Assembly (NCBI GenBank): GCA_049999725.1
Contig: JBNGIS010005379.1
Coordinates: 1-20,420 of the forward strand
Length of the DNA stretch: 20,420 nt
From: Haplomitrium mnioides
Taxonomy: Eukaryota > Marchantiophyta > Haplomitriopsida > Calobryales
Direction of reading: 5' to 3'
In this document: one piece after another, positions 7,851 through 18,120 of the stretch
Position numbering within the stretch: position 1 is the first letter of the stretch
Layout of the letters: each line of letters starts with the position of its first letter
Position numbers and translations under genes: made by a program
The notes under the pieces: model-generated
What the model saw: only the letters and a program-made list of their open reading frames with translations
The model's database searches: none
What the model was told of the DNA's origin: nothing

Positions 7851-8607
7851 ATCCCTCTTAACTGGTTGCCCCACGTCGGAAGACGCTTCGGAACCAGGTT
7901 AAGTGGGCTCTCCACTTAGGGAGGCGCCTTTCCGCAAACCCGCGGGCCTCCTGGTGCCGCTACGTCGTCCGTGGAATCCCGCGAAGGGCTCTGGAGACGC
8001 CACGTTTCCGTGGAATCTCGCGGGACCCTTCGGGAACTCCACTCTTCCGTCAAGACTTACCGACTCGGATGGAGCGTTTGATCGGCCTCTGCAGGGTTTG
8101 CTCTTGCTTACGTGATCGAGGCATCCCCCTTCCCTAGCCTTGCTCGCCCTCGTGAAGATCTCCCCTCCTCTTGTCAACTCCTGATGCTTGTTTCCCGATT
8201 TGTGGCCGCTGCAGGACACCCGCGATCTGCCTTTCTTCCGAGTGCCTTCGAGCTTCCTTGTTGTTGATCCCTTCGTCTTCCTCCTGCGATCGCCTCGCCA
8301 TGGGTGGCTGCTCTATTCGTTCTCCCTAGCTCCCATCCCCGCATCCTCCTTAGGCCCACGGATTCCCGCTGGCCTGCTTTGAAATTGAGAATAGGGCCCC
8401 TCCCCTAGCTGGCGATCACTGCTCTCCTTCCTCCTCCCCTCCGCCATGATCCTGTTTCCCTCCCAGGACTCATGCACCCTGCTCTTAACAGTGTTTTGGG
8501 GTAATCAGTTGTTCTTGAGGGCCTTCACACTTGCAAAAGGAACAATATGGCCAATGGTGCTTCCGATTTCGTGAATTCAGCTTTAGAGCTCCAAACTACC
8601 GGTGACA

Positions 8608-9705
8608 GGTGGACCAGAGCGGAGGTGAACCGATACATGATTCTTTACGGGAGTTCGGCCTGCTGAGAACTAAAGAGAGACTTCCGAGTGAGGAGCTTGG
8701 AGTCATCTTTGCATTTTCTGTGCAAGCGCATTATCTCAGAGTGCTTGGAGTGCGCTCTGGTGTCAATATTCAACTGGAGTCAAGAGAGAGAGGGGCTGCG
8801 TTAGTGCCTGAGCACTGTAGAGTAAGACTTGTCAAGGCTCGGAGTGAAGTGGATTACATTCAATTGAGGAGACTGTGGCTTTTCCAGAGGTGGAACTAAA
8901 ATAAATCCTCTTCCTAGCTTGAGGAAGTAAAGTCATGACTTCTCGCGAGGGAAGTATCAAAACTATTTGGAGAAGGGTGCCTGAGTGGTGAGTGTTGGGT
9001 TGCAGACTTTAAGGCAGCGAAGGATTCAGAAGGGAAGTCAGCTGGTGGATCTTTCCAGAGGTCTTCAAGGACTCTGTTCCTATTCACAGTACATAATGTA
9101 AACAGTTTGTATAGCAAAGTATAGTAGATTATCATTTTGCATTTAAGTTCAAAGCAACAGAGTAGTATCATATATATTAGAATAGTAAGCAGACCTTTAG
9201 ACAGCTTGGAAGGGGAATCCAGTCCATGTGACAGCTAAATGAAAGGGGGAAATGCTTTTTATTTATAATCTTGTGGTAGAACTTTGTGATTCATTAATCT
9301 TAGGATAGTTGAGATCTATTGTACTCGATTTGTGACAACTCTGAAAGGGGGAGTCCATACTTCTGTAATTGTTCTTGGGTACAGGATACAACACCTTTTT
9401 GCCCCAATTACAGATAAGGTGGCAGGACCTCAAGTTTTGGGTCCTTGGAATACACAGACAGAATTACACGAGGAAGATTGAGTGTGGAGAATGGTGACCT
9501 GAGTGGTGAATGAATGAGTTGAGTGTAGTTTGAAGAGAGTAAGTGGTGAATCAAAGGCTAGTAAGTAAAGTGGGAATCCTTAAAGCCTCAAAGCAATAAC
9601 TGGTAAGGGGCCATCTCAAAGAAGAACTTGAGTGCCCGCAATTTGTCCTCCCTTGCGTCCAAAGAGACGACTGTGAAGGTTAAGGCCGAAAACAGGGGAG
9701 TGACA
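8608..9705 (+). repeat. Element B 5' LTR, right-hand part
   Basis: This starts at the junction with A's LTR and ends GGGGAGTGACA at 9705, just before B's primer binding site. Positions 8611-8940 match 15015-15349 and 8941-9705 match 18920-19683, at roughly 90-94% by eye, so it is the same LTR type as the B/D shared LTR. The left part should lie outside the window, beyond element A, which inserted here. It aligns loosely with the reverse complement of 4779-5760 but lacks the TATAAATA and AATAAA found there; an AATAAA at 8900-8905 lies elsewhere. The ORF at 8609-8899 is not conserved: the copy at 15018 has an early TGA and a 1-nt indel. Confidence 0.85.
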
Positions 9706-9712
9706 TAAATTT

Positions 9713-9730
9713 TGGCGCTAGAATGAGGGC
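9713..9730 (+). promoter_or_regulatory. Primer binding site of element B
   Basis: TGGCGCTAGAATGAGGGC lies 7 nt after the LTR end TGACA (9701-9705). Same motif as in A and D. It would prime minus-strand DNA from a tRNA 3' end. Confidence 0.82.
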
Positions 9731-9942
9731 CAAAGGTTTGAAAGCCTAAGGTTGAAGACCAAAAGTTTGGAGAAACCTAAGACCAACCGAAACTAGAGAT
9801 ATCTCTTGGTGTACTTGAGACTCAATTCAGTTTGTAATGAAGCCACTCCTGAGAAACAACGCAACTATGAGGTTGAGCTTGTTAAAGAAGAGTGGCAGAA
9901 AGAGGAGGCTTCTAGGTAGAAGTGGCAGTGGCCATTGGAGGG
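9731..9942 (+). other. Element B leader between primer binding site and gag
   Basis: A 212-bp leader colinear with A and D. In the gag frame a TAG at 9913-9915 precedes the start, so the ATG at 9943 is the first usable Met; a short GTG-start extension (9922) adds only MAVAIGG. Nothing else is seen. Confidence 0.6.
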
Positions 9943-11364
9943 ATGGCCAATCTTGTACCACCTTCTGGACTTTGGGGACGGTTCAAATACAAGTCCTTCA
10001 AGGGATGCGTGAAGGATGACCCGGATGCATGGCTAGATGACTTAGAAAATACTGCAGAAGCCAATGGGGAAGCCCATGTGAAAATTGGAATCCTGCTGGC
10101 AGTGCTGAAGGGAGAGGCCCAGCCCTTGTACAAAGATTTGCTCGACAATGTAAAGGGGGATTGGCATGCATTCAAAGCAACCTTTATAGCAGAATTACGA
10201 GGGATCGGAGAGGAGACGAAAGCACTAATCAAGATAGGTCAACTCAGGATGAAGAAGAAGGAGTCTGTGAGAAAGTTCCTCCAACGATTTAAGAAGGTGG
10301 CGAGGAAGCTCAATCCGCCAACCACTGATGGGATGCTCACACCATGGTTCCTAGCAGCCTTACCTAGAGGAATTGGAACTTGGGTATGGCTGATGGATCC
10401 ATGGACTCTGGAAGAAGTTGTCAATGCAGCAGGATCCCACATCAAGACTGTTATTACTAGTTCCCGGAGGAAGGCAAAGTCCAAGTATGAATCTGATGAC
10501 TCTTCAGACACCTCGCACAGTGACAGAGAAACGGATCAGAATTCTGAGTCCTCTTCAGAAAGCGAGAATGAGGACAGCAGCAGAAGCTCAAAGGAGGACA
10601 GAACATCCTAAAAGAAGAAAAAGAAGAAGGATCTGAAGAAGAAGAAGCAGACTAATGAAAGTAGTTATCGCAAAGGCGCCAGCAAAGTAAGATACAAAAA
10701 AGCTCAACCCGAACCTGAGGCAAGCAAGAAGCCAAGGGGGAAGGATCGAATTGAGGAGCTGAGCGCCAAGTTGGAGGCAATGAACATACTTCTGGCAAGA
10801 ATTAAGCCAGAGGGCAGGCCTTTGCCAACCAAGAGAGTTGGAGTCTGGTGTGTCAGATGCAAGCAATATGGACATTCTCCCCAAGAATGTCTGAATAACA
10901 CTAATGTTGTGCATTTTGTGAGGGAGGAAGCACCCGAGTACGTGAGAGAAGAGGTAGAGTATGTCATGGACGAAACCCCTGAGATGGTGTATCAAATCAG
11001 TGGGGGACCCAAGACAATGCTCAGCAGACCCGCAGGAGGGAACGAAGGGCCGGTGAATCCATGGAATGTCAATCGGCGACCCCGGACAACAATCATGGCA
11101 TGCTGGAATTGTGGACAGCCTGGCCACATCTCATCCTGTTGTTCGGAACCACGGAAGAGTGGTTATGGTCAATCACCTCCCCTGTGCTTCCAATGTAAGA
11201 AGGAGGGGCATGTGGCGATGAATTGTCCTAACAGAAGGCCTGATGCTCCTCTTGGGCTAAGCGCAAATCCTCCTCCCTCCGCAACTGTCAATTTGATCTC
11301 ATTGGAGACGGAGGAGGAAGCAGAATTGCCAAGATTGGAGACTCCTACTCTCGAAGATTGTTTC
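9943..11364 (+). pseudogene. gag: Element B gag (capsid and nucleocapsid)
   Basis: ATG 9943 (MANLVPPSGLWGRFKYKSFK). The capsid part, residues 1 to about 170, contains DDPDAWLDDLENTAEANGEA, LKGEAQPLYKDLL and VRKFLQRFKKVARKLNPP, matching plant Ty3/Gypsy Gag. Residues ~170-222 are a Ser/Asp/Glu tail (KYESDDSSDTSHSDRE), then TAA 10609-10611, then in the same frame a lysine block. Three CCHC knuckles follow: CVRCKQYGHSPQEC (about 303-316), CWNCGQPGHISSCC (387-400) and CFQCKKEGHVAMNC (415-428). TGA 11365-11367 ends the piece where A has Arg (CGG). There is no frameshift, so gag, protease and RT lie in one frame. Gag would form the particle and package RNA. B cannot make full-length protein without readthrough. 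Confidence 0.9.
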
Positions 11365-11367
11365 TGA

Positions 11368-12627
11368 GTAGTCACCAGAGCTAGGGCAAAGACAAAGAAA
11401 AAGAGCCAGAAAAAGTCTGAGCGAAGAGCCACAAAAGAGGCGGCTCAAACAACCTCATCGCACAACGATTTAGATTATCAGAGGGATAATCAAAAATGGT
11501 TTTACTCGAAGCAACAAGATGAGGTGACGAGACAATTGGAGGCTTTGGAAACTCTAGAAGAAGAACAGGCGACAGAGCAAACTCTTAAAGAGGTCTGAAA
11601 TCAGCAGGGAGAAATTTTGGAGGCACAAATGAAGGTTGCAATTGTGGAAGAGGGGACAAAGCCCAACCCCTACAGCATTCAGGAAGATGTGCAGAATTGT
11701 CTTGTGACAGCCACAGTGAGTCACCTCATCAAAAATAACCCACTATATTGGAGACAGCTTCGGGTAATGCTGATGGGAGCTAGGAGGAGAAGAAGGCTAC
11801 CCAAGGTGGGAATTCCGGCAGATCTACAATTGGTATGTGAAGATAAAGGGGCCTCGGAGATTGACATTCAGATCGTGGAGCGCACATTTTCATTAGTGCT
11901 CATAGACGGAGGGGAAGGAGTCAACATCATGATAGAGGAAACAGCTCACAAACTGGGATTCACGAAATTCCAGTGCACATCTCGAATCATGAGGCTGGCG
12001 GATGGTTCTCGAGTAAAGCCATTGGGTTCACTCTACCAAATTCCAACATTCATCGGAGGAAAAGAATTCAAGCTCAATTAACTCGTAATGCGACCGACCA
12101 AAGCGTCTCCATACCCGGTGTTGATCGAAAGGCTGTGGCTGTATGGGACCAGAGTGATGCACAATTGGGGGAATTCCACACTAGTGTTCGGGCCAGAAAA
12201 AATGACGGTGCACTATGGTCCTGTTCCTCACTTGGGCAAAACACAATCGGAGGTAGAATACGATAGTGAGTGGTCCGAAGAGGAGAAAGATTCGGAGTAC
12301 CACTACTGGGTACAATTGGTGAGCGAAGTGATAGAGGAGGATCTGTCGGAGGAGGGTGAAATTTCCGTCAATCAAATTGAGATATCCACCTGTGATGGAA
12401 CAGAGCATCAGTGGGATGGGTCTGTGGAAGATGGGACCAGGGCTGAAGACACTAGGATCCAAAGGGGAGACAGACCCGAAGTACCTCATCGGATCTAGGA
12501 AACAGACACGGGAAGGTCCGCAGAAGCTCATCGGGAGGAGGGTGGAGTACGGTTAGCCACTTTGATACCATCAGAGAATAACTTGGGAAGAAATGAAATG
12601 GGAGTGGTGCGGAATGCCCAACACAAG
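11368..12627 (+). pseudogene. Element B protease region with flanking linkers
   Basis: Same frame as gag. A basic segment (VVTRARAKTKKKSQKK) and a coiled-coil-like Glu/Gln/Leu stretch (RQLEALETLEEEQATEQ) lead to TGA 11596-11598, where A has Arg. The protease domain follows: YSIQEDVQNCLVTATVSHLI, LQLVCEDKG, and the active site LIDGGEGVNIMIEETAHKLG with Asp at 11905 (polyprotein residue ~655). TAA 12079-12081 replaces a Tyr present in A. The frame continues with MRPTKASPYPVLIERLWLYG, then an acidic linker (WSEEEKDSEYHYWVQ), with TAG 12496-12498 and TAG 12628-12630. The enzyme would cleave Gag-Pol. The DGG triad is present, but the four stops make this a relic. Confidence 0.85.
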
Positions 12628-12630
12628 TAG

Positions 12631-13779
12631 CTAGCAGTCCGAGAAGCACACACCTTCCACATAGGTGCCCAATTGCCCAAAGAAACAGAGCGGGTCCTCA
12701 CCAATCTTCTCTACAATTTCGATGACACCTTTGCATGGAGTCACTTGGACCTGAAGGGATTCCCCAAAGAATTGGGGGAGCATCGGATCGACTTGGAGCC
12801 AACAGCAATTCCGGTGAGACAGAGGCAATACCGGATGAATCTCCAATTCTCCTTACTAGTGAAAGAGGAGATAGACAAACTCCTGGAAGCCAAATTCATC
12901 TACCATGTCCTAAATAGTGAATGGGTGTCTCCTCTGGTAGTGGTACCCAAAAAGGTGGGGCAGGACGGAAAGAAGAAGATCCGAGTCTGCCAGGATTTTA
13001 GAAAGCTAAACGATGCCGCAAAAAAGGACCACTACCCGTTGCTTTTCACATATGGGGTGTTGGATTTGGTGGCAAGACAGAAGGTGTATAGCTTTCTTGA
13101 TGGGTACTTGGGCTATAATCAAATCTGGATCCGAGAGGAGGATCAACTCAAGACAGCATTCACCACGGAATGGGGGGTGTTTGCTTTTAGAAGAATGCCA
13201 TTCGGTCTCTGCAATGCACCAAGTACCTTCCAGCGAATGATGATGAATATCTTTCATGACTACTTGAGGAAATTCCTAGAGGTGTTCATTGACGATCTAG
13301 TGATATACGACAAGCTGGAGGATCATGAGAGGGATGTAAGGCTCTTCCTTCAAAGGTGCAGAGAAACAGGGCTAAGATTGCACCCAGACAAGTGCTTCTT
13401 TGGAGTGAAGGAGGGGATACTCCTCGGACACAGAGTATCAAACATAGGAATAGAGATGGATCAGGAAAAGATCACCAACTGTGTAAATGTGGCATTTCCT
13501 ACCAACCTGAAACAGGTGCAAGGATTCCTGGAGTGTGTCGAATACTACTGAAGATTCATCAACCAATTCGCCTTAGTGGCTTTACCCCTCACCCAGATGA
13601 CCAAAGGAGGTAGCACATTTGAGGCCACTCTTGAAAGATTGGCCAGTTTCAGAGAATTGAAGGAGAGATTGGCAAGCACTGTTGTATTGGTGCCTCCCAG
13701 TTGGGGAAAGGACTTTCATGTAATGATCGAGCAGAGTCCAACCGGGCAGCTCCAAGGAAGCGCCAAAAGGGTGACATAG
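12631..13779 (+). pseudogene. Element B reverse transcriptase with RNase H stub, fused to LTR
   Basis: Same frame again. RT motifs in order: SEWVSPLVVVPKK, KKIRVCQDFRKLND, YSFLDGYLGYNQI (catalytic Asp at 13099), FGLCNAPSTFQRMMM, VFIDDLVIY (catalytic Asp pair 13291-13296), then the thumb GFLECVEYY. TGA 13549-13551 sits where the family has Arg before RFINQF. The connection and first RNase H strand (FRELKERLASTVVLVPPSWG, DFHVMIEQS) follow, then homology ends near 13735-13750 and the frame enters LTR sequence, stopping at TAG 13777-13779. RNase H proper, integrase and polypurine tract are gone. FIDD instead of YIDD is common in plant Ty3/Gypsy and need not be a defect. Motifs favour the Athila/Tat side, but integrase is missing so this is tentative. 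Confidence 0.9.
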
Positions 13780-14052
13780 CATGGGTCTGGCCGAAGGAAG
13801 TCGGAAGTTGCCGGAAGGGTGATTTATCAATGTTCCGACTAAGGCAGAACCAAGGAAGCCGAAAGGGTGACTTAGTGGGGATTCAGCAAGAGGAAAACCA
13901 GAAGGAGTGGCAAAAAGGTGACTTAGCACCGATCCAACCAAGGAAGATTCTAGAGAGCCAAAAGGGCAACATGGCGCCGATCCGGTTGGGGAAGAAAGGG
14001 ATACACCGAAAAGGTGCCTTATCGAAGAACCGGCTTGACAAAATGGCGACAT
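13765..14052 (+). repeat. 48-bp minisatellite, about six units (shared B/D LTR)
   Basis: Units begin at 13765, 13813, 13861, 13912, 13960 and 14008 (spacings 48, 48, 51, 48, 48), consensus about AAAAGGGTGACTTAGC, with a partial unit at 14040. Because 48 is divisible by three, one frame reads a 16-residue repeat (QKGDLAPIQP-like). That frame differs from the RT frame and is not evidence of a gene. Confidence 0.8.
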
Positions 14053-15344
14053 CAACACAAGTTCTTATTTGGTGAGCACATGAAGTCCGCTAGTCAACTT
14101 CAGAAGGAAGTCATTCGACGGTCATCCTACCCCTTTGCGGGGCGGCATCGAACGACATGGCGCTCTGAGAAGCAAGGGGACGATTCTGAAGGTCAACTTC
14201 GGAAGGGAGTGAGCCGACGGTCCGCCTACCCCTTTGCGGGGCAGCGTTGGACGGCGGGTTTTGGATGACGTGGCGACTCAGGGAACCTCGGACAAGGCAG
14301 AGGACACGTGGCGGCAAGGGAAAGCTTATGGGACCTCGGGCTACGAGTAGGTCAACTACAAAAGAGAAGGTTAATGCAACGGTCAGCCTACCTCCTTGCA
14401 AGGCGACGTCGAATGGCAGTGCAGCGGATGATGTGGCGTACGGAGGATAATTGGGAAACTGCAATGGAATCTGCTGAGATTTCGTGGACAAAGTTCCGCA
14501 AGGAGCTTCGAAACTCTTTTCCGAAGATCTCTTCGGACCTGGATCCGCGGGAATCTATGAAATCTCTATCCGCAAGATTCCTCAGATGCCCTGTTATCGT
14601 TGTACTTGTCGTTTCTTGACCAACTAATGGGACACACGGCGCGAGCCTGTTCTCCGTTGTAATGAGATTAACCACCATCAGAGCCACGCGTCGATACTTC
14701 CTTTTTTGAAGTTAACGGAATTACCGACTTTCAAACGAGGAACGCTTGAGGGGCGCAGGATCGTTCGGGAAGAGAGAGGGGTATACTTTGAGAAACGCCG
14801 ATTCAGTCGGGGGGATGCATAGGCAAGTGAGGGAGTTGCACAAGCAATGAAAGAGCACAAGAGCGACCTCGCAACAAAAAAGTGGCACATGGTAAAGCAG
14901 GAGTGGAAAATTCAGTGAAGGGATCGCGTGAAGCGGCTGGACTAGAGGGGTGCCGTGAAATCGCAGAGTGAGAAGCTCTGGATGATCGGGCGATCCAGGT
15001 GAACTCCTCCTCACAGATGGACCAGAGCGGAGGTGAACCGATACATGATTCTTGACGGGAGTTCGGGCTGCTGAGAACTAAAGAGAGACTACCGAGTGAG
15101 GAGCTTGGAGTCGTCTTTGCATTTTATGTGCAAGCGCATTATCCCAGAGTGCTCAGAGCATGCTCTGGTGTCAATATTCAACTGGAGTCGAGAGAGAGAG
15201 GGCTGCGTTAGTGCTTGAGCACTGCGGAGTAAGACTTGTCAAGGCTCGGAGTGAAGTGGATTACATTCAATCAGGGAGACTGTGGCTTTTCCAGAGGTGG
15301 AACTAAAATAAATCCTCTTCCTAACTTGAGGAAGTAAAGTCAGG

Positions 15345-15349
15345 ACTTC
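15345..15349. other. Target-site duplication, left copy (ACTTC)
   Basis: ACTTC lies immediately before LTR C and is repeated immediately after it. In the uninterrupted homologue (B 5' LTR, around 8937-8941) this pentamer occurs once, in CATGACTTCTCGCG. Confidence 0.9.
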
Positions 15350-15605
15350 TATCGCTCCTCTGTTTCCGGCCTTAACCTTTTCAGGCCCCGTTTCGAGGCA
15401 TGGGAGGACAGGTTTGCGGGCTTTCAGGTTCTTTTCTGAGATGGCCCCTTGCCAGTTACCACTTTCAGACCTTAAGGACTCTTCTTCTCCTTACAGGCCT
15501 TTTTTGCACTTCTCACTCCTCTTCTTCTTCTACTCAAGTCAGACATTCAATACCATGCACAGGTCCACATCCATAACACCCAGCTAGCTTGTGTGATTCT
15601 TCCTC

Positions 15606-15611
15606 TTTATT
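15606..15611 (-). promoter_or_regulatory. Candidate poly(A) signal AATAAA (solo C)
   Basis: Same position and context as 5040-5035 in A. Confidence 0.45.
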
Positions 15612-16019
15612 CTTAGGACCCAATGGCTTAGGCCCTGTCACCTTATTTGTGCTTGGGCAGAATGGTGCTGGTGACCTACACAGCTGAACACACAACAGCT
15701 CTGGACTCCCCCTTTCGGGGTGGTCAAGGGTTGATACAACTATTCCTAACTATCCTAACAGGTTCTAAGTCCTACTCTATGCAACAGAATCAGGAACAGA
15801 GAGTATTCACCCCTAGGATACCAGACTTGTGTCAAGGGATTGGACTCCCCCTTCAAGTGTGTTCCTAGGGTCTACTCAACTGATTTGACTATCTCCTAAT
15901 CCAACAATTCAAGGGGACACATCTGCAGAAGGGAAATCTAGCTACACATATATAGACAAACACATTTATACAATATACAAGAGAAAACAGAGTCCTTGAA
16001 GGCACTATGGAATTCTAAC

Positions 16020-16027
16020 TATTTATA
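16020..16027 (-). promoter_or_regulatory. Candidate TATA box TATAAATA (solo C)
   Basis: The minus-strand octamer is conserved with A (5456-5449), followed by GTTAGAATTCCA in both. A solo LTR with an intact promoter motif could still drive antisense transcription leftwards into the B/D LTR and pol remnant. Confidence 0.5.
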
Positions 16028-17584
16028 CTTCCCTTATGAGTCCCGCTATCTTACAACTGCATCCCAGTAACCCACACACCCTCCTCTCCAGATAGTTTTT
16101 CTACTTCCCTCGCGAGAAGCCCTGCTTTTACTTCCTCAAGCTAGGAAGAGAGTTTCTTTTACTTCCACCTCTGGAAGACAGCTTTACCAACTGCAGGTAG
16201 CCCACTCCACCCTCGAGCCTCCACGGGTCATCCCGCGCAGTGTGCAGGCACTAACGCAGCCCCCCCCTCTTAGCTCCACTTGAAGAAGAATACACACCAG
16301 AGTGTCCTCTGAACACTCTAGGCTGATACCTGCGCACAAGGAATGGCAGAGACAACCCCAAGCTCCTCACTTGGCGGCCTCTCCCGAAGTCATAACTGGG
16401 ACTCCCACCCCAGCCGCCCCTTGTTGCGATTTCCTTGTCCTCAGATAGTGATGCTCCTACACAAAAAATGCAGAGAAGACCCCAAGTCCTCCCATGGTGG
16501 CCTCTCCCAAAGTCCAGGCTGACGAGAATCCAATCGAGACCCCGTATCAGTCACCCTCCGCCCTGGTCCGCCTGCGAGGATGAGGTAACCTGGGTCTCCC
16601 CCCAATCCTCCTCTAAATCCCCCGTTTCCCCTTGAGCGAGTACCTCTGCTTCACGAGATCTTGTCAAGGAATTCTCATTCCAGCCCCCCTGCGTTGCGAT
16701 TCTCCTTAGCGTGCAGCCGCCTCCTGCCCTGAGCTTGCCAGTGCATCAACCCCGAAGAATTCGATGATCGCCAAGGTATACTCCCCTCGTCCGTAGAACT
16801 CGCGAGCCCGATCCCACAAAAGGTCGTTAATCCCGTTAGCTCACTGGAGCTGGGAGGTGACGATGCGTGGCGCTTGTCAGTTAATCCCGTTGCAACAGAC
16901 AAGTAACGCGCGCCGCGTGTCTTGCAGTTGATTGAAGGAAAAACAGGCTCAACGATAACTTGACCAAAGAGCTCCGAGGAATCTTGCGGGGAGAGATTCT
17001 GCAGATTCCCGCAGAACCAGGTCCAAAGAGGCCGTCGGAACCGAGTTCCGTAGTGCCCCACGGAACCGACTCCAAGGAATCTCCTTAGATCCCCTCGTAG
17101 ATGCTTCTTTCCTCTCCTCGCGCCACATTGCCCGTTGCACCGCCATCCGACGCTGCCCCGCGAGAGGTTAGGCTGACCGCCGCGCTGACCTCTCCTCCGT
17201 CATTGACCCGCACGTTGCCCAAGGTCAGGTGAACTCCTCTCCTAGCGCCGCGTGTCCCGTGAGATGCCTCGGGGTCCCTGGAGTCGCCACGTCATCCGAA
17301 AGCTGCCGTCCACCGCCGCACCGCAAAGGGGTAGGCGGACCGTCGCGCGGACCTCCATCTGATGTTGACCCCCAGAAACCCGTCCTTGCTTCCCAGCGTG
17401 CCACGTTTCCGAAGCCTCCCGCGGACAACCTGCGCTCGCCACGTCATCCGTAGAACCGCGGACTTCCTCTACTCGCCGAATAAGAACGATGTTGATGTCG
17501 TCGTTTCGTTGTACCTTTGAAGTAAGAACTATTCGCGCTTGAGGCTAGCTTCGTTAACTCTTCCAAAAGCTTGCTATAAGAACT

Positions 17585-18120
17585 ACTAGGCCCTTTCGGA
17601 CCGTTCGCCCCTTTCGAACTTTCTGCAGCACCCGTCGAACTTTTACCTTTAGGATGCCGCCGCGGCAAAGGGTCACCTTTTCGGCGCCGATAGCTCCTCC
17701 GTCGGTCGCACCGGCGTTAGCTTCATTTGCCGGCCACTCTTATCTTGCTTGCTGATTTGCCGATATGTCGTTATTCCGCCGTGCCCTTCGTTTCCCCCAC
17801 CGAATAGGCACCATATCGCCCTTTTGGCTCAGCCTTCTTCCTGTTGGACGGTCTGCGTTGGGTCACTGCTTCGCCACTGATGTGCGTCGTTCGAACCAGT
17901 TTGCCAACAAGTTGCCTTTTCGCCTTCACTTGCTCTTAGTTGGTCAGATCAGGGATTAGGCCTCCTTTTGGCTCTCCTTTGTGTTTCCTCCTTGGCGAAT
18001 CTGCGCTAGGTCGCCCCTTCGGCTTCCGCGCTCCTCCTCCTCTCGGATCTTCGATAGATCGCCTTTCCGGCACTCTCTCGGTTTCCTTCGGCTAGGCCCG
18101 CGATAAATCGATGTTTCAAG
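17585..18120 (-). repeat. 48-bp degenerate minisatellite (solo C U3)
   Basis: The same array as 7281-7850, with recognisable units such as TCGCCCTTTTGGC (17817), TCGCCCCTTCGGC (18012) and TCGCCTTTCCGGC (18059). It is flanked by ACGT-core motifs at 17286, 17438 and 18265. Confidence 0.68.

Larger units (their letters stand above)
4779..8607 (-). repeat. Element A 5' LTR, complete (about 3.83 kb)
   Basis: On the plus strand it runs from TGTCGCTCC (4779) to CCGGTGACA (8607), so it reads TGTCA...GCGACA on the minus strand. One end abuts A's primer binding site; the other abuts plus-strand LTR sequence of element B at 8608, where GGTGG (8608-8612) is the expected target duplication. It is colinear with solo LTR C (15350-18914). 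The U3 half (about 6680-8607) is GC-rich and repetitive; the middle (5760-6300) carries a 269-bp tandem duplication; the R/U5 part (4779-5700) is AT-richer with TATAAATA and AATAAA. At 3.8 kb it is very long compared with the 0.3-2 kb of many plant LTRs. No conserved open frame is visible. Confidence 0.88.
13745..15349 (+). repeat. Shared B/D LTR, left part, 5'-truncated
   Basis: LTR in plus orientation: it matches the reverse complement of solo C from about 18110 leftwards, then 15015-15349 matches 8611-8940 in B's 5' LTR. Its first ~800 bp (TGTCAACC... to the minisatellite) are missing, lost together with the 3' half of pol. A further 300-400 bp of minisatellite is missing relative to C near 14040. 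It contains hairpin repeats (14126, 14225, 14387), ACGT-core motifs (around 14266 and 14309) and a TATA-like GTATACT at 14781. It stops at the ACTTC target site (15345-15349) and resumes at 18920. Confidence 0.85.

Noticed and set aside
8609-8899. 96-codon ORF in the B LTR
   Set aside because: Its copy at 15018 has TGA after about a dozen codons and a 1-nt indel; no domain is visible. It starts from GTG next to an insertion boundary.
13282-13296. FIDD instead of YIDD as a catalytic defect
   Set aside because: Phe at this position is frequent in plant Ty3/Gypsy RTs and both Asp residues are present.
13701-14075. ORF with a 16-residue KGDLA-type repeat, suggestive of a repeat protein
   Set aside because: It is the 48-bp minisatellite read in a frame different from RT. 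Other LTR copies do not keep the same open frame.
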